NCBI GenBank assembly: GCA_023265625.1
Contig: JAHFST010000015.1
Coordinates: 1-64,000, forward strand
Direction: 5' to 3'
Length of the DNA: 64,000 nt
DNA from: Deltaproteobacteria bacterium
GTDB taxonomy: Bacteria > UBA10199 > JACPAL01 > JAHFST01
Shown here: positions 56,723 through 64,000 of the stretch, one piece after another
Layout: every line of letters starts with the position of its first letter
Numbering within the stretch: position 1 is the stretch's first letter
Made by a program: the position numbers and the translations under genes
The notes under the pieces: generated by a model
What the model was told of the DNA's origin: nothing
The model's input: only the letters and a program-made list of their open reading frames with translations
Database searches by the model: none

Positions 56723-56959
56723 TCAGATGACACTTTGATTGTGCGGAGTTGGATTGAAGACTCCATCAGTCTGCTCAATGCTTATCATGCTCAAGGGATC
56801 AAGGTTATTGTAGGGATTTCCATCGGGATTGGAGCGAATATGCGGCATTACATAGGTTCCGTTGTTTCGGAGATATCCGTCCACGTGGACATAAGCCCAT
56901 GAGGTGGATGTTGTGAAACTAACTGCGATGGTTGCTGCGATCAAGATTGCTTTTTTCAT
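56723..56959 (-). CDS. small secreted peptide (DGY-NGTYV family)
   Basis: A 78-residue protein with a signal peptide ending in WAYVHVDGY. VDGYLRNNGTYVMPHIRSNP and DGNPYNNL match the widespread short periplasmic family VxGYxRxxGTYVxPHxRSNPDGNPxNN. It is paralogous to the gene at 57083. AGGAGA precedes the ATG. A motif shared with its paralogue lies 47 bp upstream. Confidence 0.75.
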   Translation of the reverse strand: MKKAILIAATIAVSFTTSTSWAYVHVDGYLRNNGTYVMPHIRSNPDGNPYNNLDPLSMISIEQTDGVFNPTPHNQSVI

Positions 56960-57005
56960 ATTTATCTCCTGTGTAATCTTCGTTGTTGTTGACTGCTCAT
57001 ACCTG

Positions 57006-57037
57006 TAAAAGCGGAGTCCGATTAGAAACCGAACAAG
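57006..57037 (-). promoter_or_regulatory. putative ECF-type promoter, copy 1
   Basis: Minus-strand CTTGTTCGGTTT (57037-57026), 11 bp, CCGCTTTTA (57014-57006). The same 12-base box, spacer length and CCGCTT occur before the paralogous peptide at 57283. Target of the adjacent sigma factor by inference. Confidence 0.5.
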
Positions 57038-57082
57038 AAAAGAAAGGCAACCGAGAGAGTGGCCATTCTTTTGTGCACTGAT

Positions 57083-57283
57083 TTACCTTCCATAACCTAA
57101 GTTATTGTAAACGCTTCCATCTGGGCTGCTGCGGAGATAGGGCTGTACATAAGTTCCGTTACTTCTCGTATAGCCCTGGACCGTATAAACGTAGGCCCAG
57201 GATGCTGAGCTGGCCAGTATTGTTCCCATCCCCGTGATGATTAGCACTGCCCGCTTGATCGCTGTTTGGATTGTCGTTGTCAT
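57083..57283 (-). CDS. small secreted peptide (DGY-NGTYV family), paralogue
   Basis: A 66-residue protein started at ATG 57283, with AAGGAG upstream. A hydrophobic signal (AVLIITGMGTILASSASWAY), then VQGYTRSNGTYVQPYLRSSP and DGSVYNNLGYG, the same repeat as its neighbour. Codons further up to 57352 are open but lie in the promoter. Confidence 0.75.
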   Translation of the reverse strand: MTTTIQTAIKRAVLIITGMGTILASSASWAYVYTVQGYTRSNGTYVQPYLRSSPDGSVYNNLGYGR

Positions 57284-57331
57284 GGCATTCTCCTTTTTTT
57301 GTTGTTTATTAAGTACTTCCCGGTCTACTTC

Positions 57332-57363
57332 AATAAGCGGGATCGTTTCCAAAACCGAACAAG
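57332..57363 (-). promoter_or_regulatory. putative ECF-type promoter, copy 2
   Basis: Minus-strand CTTGTTCGGTTT (57363-57352), 11 bp, CCGCTTATT (57340-57332), 49 bp before the ATG of the peptide. It lies 15 bp before the divergent sigma-factor start. Confidence 0.5.
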
Positions 57364-57377
57364 GGAAATTCTAAAAT

Positions 57378-57986
57378 ATGGCGGATGACATCAGGACAAC
57401 GCTCACTCTCGTTCGGAAAGCCAAGGCCGGTGACGGCAATGCCAACGACCTTCTCTTCGAGCGATATATCCCAAGAATCCTTCGTATCGTCCGAGCGAGA
57501 CTTGGGCCTGGCTTGCGGGGGCGTATGGAATCCATGGATGTTGTCCAGGAAGTCATGATCAGGGCGGTTAGATGCTTTGATCGGTTTGAAGCGAGAGATG
57601 AAGCCGCTTTTCTCCATTGGATAAGCAAACTCGTACAGAACGAGATTCGAGATCTCGCGGATTACAATAAGGCGGAGAAAAGAAACTTCGCCAAAGAGAT
57701 CTCACCCATTGAAGATCCTGAAAATAAACGTTCGCTTTTGTCACAGCTTCCCGCTGACAGTATATATAGGCCTAGCTTTCAGGTGCAGTTGAAGGAAGAT
57801 GTCCTTCAACTTGAGAAAGCATTGGATCAACTCCCCGAAACCCAGCGAGAGGTGATCATCCTGCGGCAGTATGAGGGGATGTCCTTCAAGGATGTGGGGG
57901 AGAAGATTAGTTGTAGCGAAGATGCGGCGAGGATGCAGTTTGCTCGTGCCATGGACAAACTGACGGATTTGATGACCAATGGATGA
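57378..57986 (+). CDS. ECF-type RNA polymerase sigma factor
   Basis: A 202-residue sigma-70-family ECF factor with region 2 (about 20-85) and region 4 (about 140-195; LPETQREVIILRQYEGMSFK and DVGEKISCSEDAARMQFARA). In region 2.2 the DAED-type acidic patch is ESMDVVQEV, so Ser52 lies where partner-kinase ECFs carry a phosphorylatable residue. It overlaps the kinase gene by eight bases, which couples them. Probable targets include the peptide promoters at 57006 and 57332 (inference). Confidence 0.87.
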   Translation: MADDIRTTLTLVRKAKAGDGNANDLLFERYIPRILRIVRARLGPGLRGRMESMDVVQEVMIRAVRCFDRFEARDEAAFLHWISKLVQNEIRDLADYNKAEKRNFAKEISPIEDPENKRSLLSQLPADSIYRPSFQVQLKEDVLQLEKALDQLPETQREVIILRQYEGMSFKDVGEKISCSEDAARMQFARAMDKLTDLMTNG

Positions 57987-60900
57987 TGTAAATCTCATTT
58001 TTCAAGCTTATCTTGCTGAGAATGCCGACCGGCATCCTCTTAATTTTGAACCGCTCCTTTCACAACATCCAAATCTGCGAGAATCACTCGAGAAGAAGAT
58101 CAAGGCTTACGAGAAAGTTATCGGTGTCTTGGGAGACCCGCCTGTTGAAGCCACTCACTCATCCATGGTGGGACGAGAAATAGGAGGATGCAAGATTCTC
58201 CAAGTTCTTGGTCAGGGCGGTATGGGTGTCGTCTATCTTGGACGGCAGGAGAAGCTTGGTCGTGATGTTGTTTTCAAGGTCCTGCGTCCATTCGCTATTG
58301 AAAATGAGGCATTGAAGGAGCGTTTCCTTCGGGAGAGCAGGACCATCGGCCGGCTAAATCACAAGAATATTGTTCCCGTTTACGATGTTGGAGAGGATAA
58401 CGGCTCCTTCTTCATAATAATGAAGCATCTCGCAGGCCTTCCTTTAAGCTTTCTTATCCAGAAACTTTCCGGGATTGAACGAGCAGCACTCAAGATGACT
58501 GATATTTCTGCCGCTCTTGGCGGAAAGATACTGAACCAATTCAAAACTCCGACAGAATTTTTCTGCGCACTGATCATCCAGGTAGCGGAAGCGGTGCAAT
58601 ACGCTCATGACAATGGTGTTATCCACCGAGACATCAAGCCTTCCAATATCATCATCGAACCAGACGGAAATCCCATCTTACTCGACTTCGGGTTGAGTCA
58701 TGACGAGATCGAGAAAAACCTGACTCTCTCGGGGGAATTCCTTGGGACGCCGATTTATTCAGCACCTGAGCTTTTCAACAAGGGGGCCATTGAAAATAAT
58801 CGTCTGCTCGACGTGTATTCACTCGGCGTCACTCTGTATGAAATGATGACGGGTGGCTTGCCGTACGAAGGCGACAGCATTTATGAAATTTATTCGAACA
58901 TTAAGAACAAGGAGCCTGCCCGGCCAAAGTCCAAATGGAAAGGGATTCCCAGGGATCTTGAAACTGTCATCAGCACGGCTATCTCAAAGGTGTCGGCGTT
59001 CCGATATCAAAGTGTCTCCAATTTACGAGAGGATCTTGATCATTTTTTGCAGTACCAGCCGATCACGGCGACATCTCCATCGGCCATTCTACGACTTGTT
59101 TATTTCGCCCGAAGGAAGAAGAAGTGGATTGCATCAGCAGGCATCGGGCTTGTCATCGCCGGGCTGTCGATTGGAGGGTATTATTATCGGCAATACCGAT
59201 TGACAGATACTCTTCAAATTAGTGTCAAAGCCCTGCTTCGTGACGGGAAGATCGATCAGGCGATCACGACACTGCGAGAGGCCACCTCATACATATCAAT
59301 CAAGACGGATACCCTTTGGTCCCTCCTGGGAGGACTTCAAGGGGCAACCGGCGACTATGATGAAGCTATTAAAAGTTACTCAAAGGCTCTGAGCGTTGCT
59401 GATAAGCCTGAATACTACAGAGCATTAGGCATGTTTCATCTTTATGCTGATGACTTGTCTTCTGCAGAATCAATCTACATGAAGGGCATTGTCAAAGCGC
59501 CAAAGAATGGTGGTTTGCTAACGGGACTATCTTTTCTTCATATCCTAAAGGGTAAATATGATCTGGCTACGACATATGCCAAAAGAGCATATAGTCAGAG
59601 GAATGATCCCGGCCCCATTGATCAGGAAACTGCAAAGATACTGAAGTTTTATTCCCCGCCGGAAGCTCTTTTATCGACGCTTTTTATGAAGCTTGGGTAT
59701 CCACACCTTGCTGAAAAGTATATTCGTAGTGGTCTTCAGGAAAAGCCATTTAATCCATATCTCTTGAAAATGTTGAGTGGTCTCCCTGTTAAGCGATCGG
59801 ATCAGACGTCGATTGAGTCAAAATTGTTGCAAATAGGCCAAGATGAACTCCATATTTCGGGAGCTTCCATTCGACTTGCATTGCCTTTAGGTTGGTTGCG
59901 TATGCTGGCGGTTCAGCAGGCTTTTGGTGAAGAAGTTCTTGCCAGTTTTCATGGGCCGACAGTCACACCAGAGGACAATCTCCTGCCTCCCATGATCCTC
60001 ATTGCCCGCATCAAGAAGGAGTCCAATATACTTGACCAGTCCAAGTATTTTAATGGCAAGATCATTCGACGATTTCAGGCAACCACTTTCAAGTATGATA
60101 CCGAAACAATTACCAATCACTCATTTAAGAAATATGTACTGACGAGCGATATTGGAATGCCAGGCAACAAGATGCTGAAAGAGAAAATGCTGGTGTGCGA
60201 GGTTGCTGGCGATCTTTACCTGATTACTGCTTTTGCGCTCAAAGATACTTTCGAACATTATGCGGCGGATATCGCATCAATGATGAATAGCGTTCAATTT
60301 GATGAGGAGAACAAATTCTCATGGAAGGATTATCGATTACCAGATGGCAACTTTAAGATCTCCCTGCCTGTCTCCCCAATCTATTACCAGTGGCATGATC
60401 CGCCTCAGTCTTCGTTCATAACCGATTCCACTTCATTTCGTCAGGCGCAGTTTTCAGCGATCTATTTCCCTAATCTGATTTCGGCAGACATGGACAAAGT
60501 TAGAAAAACAACCTTGAAAGAGCTGTCTCATGTGGGGGTTGTCATATCTGACAAGATTCTGACCGTGAATGGAATGAATGGCTTGGAAGTTCAATTCACT
60601 ATGGGGACCGACGTGGTATGGCGACGCATAATCATCATTCCTCCAGGTGGTATTATGATTACGATTGCTCAGCCAGCAGATACGTTTGATAGCGGGCTTG
60701 TTCAGCGATTCTTTGATTCATTCGCGCTCTCCACGTCTAACAAATCAGCATTAACGAAAATGACAGATTTCATTCCGGTTCTGCCAGTGATTGATCGAGA
60801 TCAGTCACTGGCCAATAATGGTGATGTCACTGCACAAACCGAAATAATCAAATCGCTCAGTGCATCTGCTAATGACGGCAACAGGATTGCGATGTTGCGT

Positions 60901-61839
60901 CTAGGCCAGATTTACGAAGATGGGGTTCCGGGAACTCCTACCGATTGGAAGATAGCAGACGAGTGGTATGGGAAGGCGTTTCAATTGAGTGAGGATCGGA
61001 ATAGCTCTGAGACGGAAATAGCCGCCGAAATGAAGGTTGCGGATTCGATGATGCTTGCCGAACAGGGAAATGCTGAAGTTCAGAACAACCTTGGCTCGAT
61101 GTATTATCACGGCAAAGGGGTTCCTAAGGACTTAGCAAAGGCCGTCGAGTGGTACCAGAAGGCGGCAGCGCAGGGAAATGCCGACGCTCAGAGGAATCTT
61201 GGCTCAATGTATAATCACGGCAAGGGAGTTCCCAAGGACTTAGCAAAGGCTGTCGAGTTGTACCAGAAGGCGGCGGCCCAAGGTAATTCCCATGGGCAGA
61301 ACAACCTTGCCCTGATGTACCTTAATGGCGAGGGAGTTCCCAGGGACTTGGCAAAGGCTGTCGAGTTGTACCAGAAGGCGGCGGCCCAAGGAAATGTTGC
61401 TGCACAGTTCAGTCTTGGCTGGACGTATGCTAACGGAGGCGAAGGGGTTCCAAAGGATGAAGCCATGGCTGCCGAGTGGTACCAAAAGGCAGCGGTACAG
61501 GGAGACGCCGATAGCCAGGTCAAGCTTGGCTGGATGTATGCTAAAGGCGATGGTGTTCCTAAAGACGCTACTAAGGCTGCTGAGTGGTTTCAAAAAGCAG
61601 CGGTGCACGGAAATGCGGAGGGCCAAGGTAGTCTGGCCCCATTGTATTATCACGGTAACGGGGTTTCGAAAGATAAGGTCTTAGCCTATGCATGGATTGT
61701 TCTGTACCTTTCAAATAATGGCGACCCTAAATTAGGAGAGGTACGTGATTCACTCGAAAAGGAATTAACAGCGTCAGAACTAGCTGAGGCAAAGGCTTTA
61801 TCATCCAACTGGAAAATTGGAGAGGTGTTAACGCGATGA
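57979..61839 (+). CDS. Ser/Thr kinase with TPR and Sel1 repeats
   Basis: A 1286-residue membrane protein. A Hanks-type kinase spans about 65-345: LGQGGMGVVYLG, invariant Lys in VVFKVL, VIHRDIKPSNIII, LLDFGLSH. A membrane segment follows at about 381-401, then a periplasmic part with TPR-like helices (about 410-560), an unrecognised middle, and six well-formed Sel1 repeats with one degenerate one (about 965-1255), encoded by 108-bp tandem units. The design resembles sigma-kinase pairs (ECF43 type, such as EcfP-PpkT of Vibrio): the kinase may phosphorylate the ECF factor on sensing an envelope ligand through the repeats. Confidence 0.88.
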   Translation: MDDVNLIFQAYLAENADRHPLNFEPLLSQHPNLRESLEKKIKAYEKVIGVLGDPPVEATHSSMVGREIGGCKILQVLGQGGMGVVYLGRQEKLGRDVVFKVLRPFAIENEALKERFLRESRTIGRLNHKNIVPVYDVGEDNGSFFIIMKHLAGLPLSFLIQKLSGIERAALKMTDISAALGGKILNQFKTPTEFFCALIIQVAEAVQYAHDNGVIHRDIKPSNIIIEPDGNPILLDFGLSHDEIEKNLTLSGEFLGTPIYSAPELFNKGAIENNRLLDVYSLGVTLYEMMTGGLPYEGDSIYEIYSNIKNKEPARPKSKWKGIPRDLETVISTAISKVSAFRYQSVSNLREDLDHFLQYQPITATSPSAILRLVYFARRKKKWIASAGIGLVIAGLSIGGYYYRQYRLTDTLQISVKALLRDGKIDQAITTLREATSYISIKTDTLWSLLGGLQGATGDYDEAIKSYSKALSVADKPEYYRALGMFHLYADDLSSAESIYMKGIVKAPKNGGLLTGLSFLHILKGKYDLATTYAKRAYSQRNDPGPIDQETAKILKFYSPPEALLSTLFMKLGYPHLAEKYIRSGLQEKPFNPYLLKMLSGLPVKRSDQTSIESKLLQIGQDELHISGASIRLALPLGWLRMLAVQQAFGEEVLASFHGPTVTPEDNLLPPMILIARIKKESNILDQSKYFNGKIIRRFQATTFKYDTETITNHSFKKYVLTSDIGMPGNKMLKEKMLVCEVAGDLYLITAFALKDTFEHYAADIASMMNSVQFDEENKFSWKDYRLPDGNFKISLPVSPIYYQWHDPPQSSFITDSTSFRQAQFSAIYFPNLISADMDKVRKTTLKELSHVGVVISDKILTVNGMNGLEVQFTMGTDVVWRRIIIIPPGGIMITIAQPADTFDSGLVQRFFDSFALSTSNKSALTKMTDFIPVLPVIDRDQSLANNGDVTAQTEIIKSLSASANDGNRIAMLRLGQIYEDGVPGTPTDWKIADEWYGKAFQLSEDRNSSETEIAAEMKVADSMMLAEQGNAEVQNNLGSMYYHGKGVPKDLAKAVEWYQKAAAQGNADAQRNLGSMYNHGKGVPKDLAKAVELYQKAAAQGNSHGQNNLALMYLNGEGVPRDLAKAVELYQKAAAQGNVAAQFSLGWTYANGGEGVPKDEAMAAEWYQKAAVQGDADSQVKLGWMYAKGDGVPKDATKAAEWFQKAAVHGNAEGQGSLAPLYYHGNGVSKDKVLAYAWIVLYLSNNGDPKLGEVRDSLEKELTASELAEAKALSSNWKIGEVLTR

Positions 61840-61851
61840 AAATTGAAAATT

Positions 61852-61925
61852 GGGGTCAAATCTTGACATTGGTTATGTTGTTGATAAACGTTTTAATAAG
61901 TTGACCAATGTTAAGATTTGACCCC
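61852..61925. repeat. 22-bp inverted repeat (GGGGTCAA family hairpin)
   Basis: Arms 61852-61873 and 61904-61925 differ at one base pair, loop 30 nt. Ends GGGGTCAA/TTGACCCC are those of the element at 41423-41485. It lies 13 bp after the kinase stop and may also end its transcript. Confidence 0.8.
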
Positions 61926-61969
61926 TGGTTTATTGCAACGACAATTTTAGCTGGAGCGAAGGGTATGCT

Positions 61970-62533
61970 ATGTCTTTTTCAGAAAAAACAAAATTAGAGG
62001 TGAGGCAAAAGGCAGCATTTCAATGCTGTCGCTGTCATGAAATCGGAATCGATGTTCATCACATTATTCCCGAAGCAGATAATGGCCCCAATGAATTCGA
62101 TAATGCAGCTCCCCTTTGTCAAAATTGTCATGACCGATTTGGCGCGAATCCGGAAAAAAGAAAGGAAATACGCCAAATGCGAGATTGGTGGTATGAGGTA
62201 GTTAAGGAAAAATATTACGGAGATCCACCGGCGTTTCAGAAGTTGAATGATTTATTGCTAAGGATTCAGGATACACAACAAAATCAGACAACTGCGATGA
62301 AGGATGTGAAGGCGGAAATTTTTTCAAGGTTGGAAGAAATTAAGATTAACTTGGGTAAAGATAAGAATTCTACACCGAGTCAGATACGACACATCGCAAG
62401 CGAATTTATCAGTGCAACGCGATTGGCAAGTGGCATCCACGCAAATTTTTTATGTCAGAAGTGTGGAACTACAATTGGGTTGCTAATTGGTTCAAATAAT
62501 TGTCCAACCTGCGGGGCGTTACTTGATCCATGA
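61970..62533 (+). CDS. HNH endonuclease with C-terminal zinc ribbon
   Basis: A 187-residue protein. CCRCHEIGIDVHHIIPEADN, NEFDNAAPLCQNCHDRFG form an HNH/McrA-type beta-beta-alpha metal site with zinc CxxC pairs. A coiled middle follows, then FLCQKCGTTIGLLIG and NNCPTCGALLDP make a second zinc ribbon. DNA nuclease by inference; substrate unknown. Island or defence-associated genes of this kind are common. Confidence 0.87.
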   Translation: MSFSEKTKLEVRQKAAFQCCRCHEIGIDVHHIIPEADNGPNEFDNAAPLCQNCHDRFGANPEKRKEIRQMRDWWYEVVKEKYYGDPPAFQKLNDLLLRIQDTQQNQTTAMKDVKAEIFSRLEEIKINLGKDKNSTPSQIRHIASEFISATRLASGIHANFLCQKCGTTIGLLIGSNNCPTCGALLDP

Positions 62534-62790
62534 GTTGATCTGCTTAATATTTTTAAATTGATTGTGCTCCTCCCTGATATTTTCAGGTACAGTATACATT
62601 CGTCGTATCCTTGGTCCTAGTCCCAGCCCCACGTAGCATTGATCAAATCTGACATCCGCGTTATGTCGCACTACTCTTCGAGCAAATGATTTAAGCAGGG
62701 TTTAAATATTTTCTTCCACTCCTTTACCTTTTTTCCCTTCCACTATCTGCTTAATCTGAAACACGGTCGACAATTTCTCATAGTTATAAG
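62534..62790. other. 257-bp gap with possible decayed minus-strand frame
   Basis: No intact gene. On the minus strand two short frames (FQIKQIVEGKKGKGVEENI and CYVGLGLGPRIRRMYTVPEN) lie in different phases with a stop between, as expected for a frameshifted remnant. Their family is unknown. Confidence 0.25.
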
Positions 62791-63203
62791 GTGTTCAAAA
62801 TTATCGATGGTGACACATTCGATGCTACCGATGGCAATATTAAGTTCCATATTCGGATCGCTGGCATGGATGCTCCTGAGAAGGGCTCTCCTTTTAGCAA
62901 GATGGCAACCGTTGAACTAAGCAAGCGTATTGAAGGAAAGAGCGTCAAAATCACATCCGTAGGCACCAAGATGGACAGATACAATCGGGTGCTCGGTCAG
63001 GTCATGGTTGACGAACGTGATGTGGGGATTGAATTGATCGAACTGGGACTAGCTACCTATTACCGACCAGGCTGTGTCGATTACCCCATGAACAAGAAGT
63101 CCTATAATATGATCCGCATTCCTATGTTACTGCCGAGGGCAAGGCTCGGTCAAAAAATCTTCGGCTCTGGTCGGATGCGAATACGCTGTTGCCGTGTGTA
63201 GTG
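62791..63203 (+). pseudogene. thermonuclease (SNase) with C-terminal frameshift
   Basis: A GTG-initiated SNase domain: FKIIDGDTFDATDGNIKFHI, RIAGMDAPEKG, DRYNRVLGQVMVDERDV, ELGLATYYRPGCVD. At about 63100, after MNKKSY, the frame turns into NMIRIPM. In another phase the family C-terminus continues as YDPHSYVTAEGKARSKNLRL then WSDANTL. The match in two phases shows a frameshift. The catalytic residues are upstream of it. No signal peptide remains at the N-terminus. Confidence 0.75.
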
Positions 63204-63349
63204 AGAAGGGGTTCCGGGCATTGAAGTTGGCTGCTAAGAGTTGGTCGACGGGAAATTTCTGGATTTTGGCTTTGATTTTAAATACGTTCCTCAAGTGGCT
63301 GGCACCGCTATTCGGATAACAAGAGCTGAAACAACAAAGGGACACTAAA

Positions 63350-64000
63350 ATGAAACAATCCAGTCTGCTGATGGTCGCCTTAATAGCTTATGTAGGTTGG
63401 GCGGGATGTACACGGGAGGCACCGCCCCCTCATGGGGACACTATGTCAGGGATAACGGTTTCATCTGACAATAAACCGACACACACCGCTAATGACTCTG
63501 AAACCAAGAATGCAGCAGCATATAACAACCGTGGACTCGCTAAAGACACCCTTGGTGATTATCAGGGTGCCATAGCTGACTTCACCAAGTCTATTGAGTT
63601 AGATCCGAAGGATTCGACATATTATTACAATCGTGGGTTCACCGAGAATAATCTTGGCGATCATCAGAGGGCTATGTTGGACTTGAACAAATCACTTGTG
63701 TTAGATCCGAAGTTGGCGCCAGCATATGTCAATCGTGGGTTTGCTAAAGAACGCCTTGGTGATTATCACGGTGCCATATCTGATTGCAATAAAGCCATTG
63801 AGCTAAATCCGAAGTTGGCTGAAGCATATTACAACCGTGGACTCGCTAAAGACACCCTTGGTGATTATCAGGGTGCCATATCTGACTACAATAAGGCCAT
63901 TGAACTAGAACCAAAGCATGTGAAATCTTATTACAATCGTGGACTCGCTAAACATACCCTGAAGGATTATCAAGGGGCTATGTCAGACTTCAACAAGACC
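63350..64000 (+). CDS. TPR-repeat lipoprotein, cut by the window end
   Basis: At least 217 residues; it runs off the end. The N-terminus (SSLLMVALIAYVGWAGC) is a signal peptide with a lipobox-like GWAGC. From about residue 54 there are tandem 34-residue TPR units (AAAYNNRGLAKDTLGDYQGA with I-S/A-D-F/Y-N-K-A-I-E-L-x-P-K), five visible, encoded by 102-bp near-repeats. A protein-protein binding scaffold in the envelope. Confidence 0.85.
   Translation, partial: MKQSSLLMVALIAYVGWAGCTREAPPPHGDTMSGITVSSDNKPTHTANDSETKNAAAYNNRGLAKDTLGDYQGAIADFTKSIELDPKDSTYYYNRGFTENNLGDHQRAMLDLNKSLVLDPKLAPAYVNRGFAKERLGDYHGAISDCNKAIELNPKLAEAYYNRGLAKDTLGDYQGAISDYNKAIELEPKHVKSYYNRGLAKHTLKDYQGAMSDFNKT

Overview
The window comes from a Gram-negative bacterium of mid-range G+C. 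It has several lipoboxed proteins, an outer-membrane barrel candidate, uppP, plsC, PQ-loop and HlyIII membrane proteins, a cache-HAMP-cyclase receptor, an ECF sigma factor paired with a Hanks-type Ser/Thr kinase, and many orphan proteins with no recognisable family. The mix resembles the deltaproteobacterial / Bdellovibrionota / uncultivated-lineage style; that is an impression from gene content, not a proven placement. I see no rRNA, tRNA or CRISPR array.

Layout. 0-9.5 kb: an orphan HExxH protein, a J-domain orphan with a small secreted partner, an acyl-CoA dehydrogenase, a class III cyclase, and an overlapping run of uppP, an RmlD-like reductase and a BaiN-like flavoprotein. 9.5-23 kb: a fluid zone with orphan genes, a 5'-nucleotidase-family gene, a MenI-like thioesterase, a VapBC-like pair with a clear operator, a Y1 transposase element inserted in a duplicated cupin gene, gene remnants (MetB/MetC family, acyl-CoA dehydrogenase, DUF167), a DUF885-like peptidase, an RNA polymerase alpha-CTD fusion and an AbrB-PIN pair. 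23-31.3 kb: a large HExxH protein, MsrB, a 4HBT thioesterase and a four-gene catabolic operon (glutamine-synthetase-like ligase, iron alcohol dehydrogenase, class I glutamine-amidotransferase hydrolase, aldehyde dehydrogenase). 31.3-46.6 kb: a DUF234-type ATPase, orphans, HipBA, Xre-RES, a plsC variant, Fic, pirin, a 2OG-Fe oxygenase, Phd-VapC, an LCCL-domain protein, an esterase and a GH16 lipoprotein. 46.6-52.4 kb: housekeeping-like genes (SDR, DEAD-box helicase, DUF2835, RluA). 52.4-56.3 kb: a phage-like island (Bro-N, DUF1016-thermonuclease fusion, ORF6N, small proteins, RHH). 56.3-64 kb: small secreted peptides, the ECF sigma factor and its giant TPR/Sel1 kinase, an HNH nuclease, a frameshifted thermonuclease and a TPR lipoprotein cut by the window end.

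The main discovery candidate is a recurrent bipartite promoter, GCAACTTT - 11 (10-12) bp - GCCGATAA-like, found at ten genes on both strands. Its -10 and spacing match the sigma-28 (FliA/WhiG) class. Most of the genes it precedes are orphan or secreted hydrolase-type proteins, and six have start codons at or within about 4 nt of the predicted transcription start. A second motif, CTTGTTCGGTTT-N11-CCGCTT, sits at equal distance before two paralogous secreted peptides beside the ECF/kinase pair and may be the target of that sigma factor.
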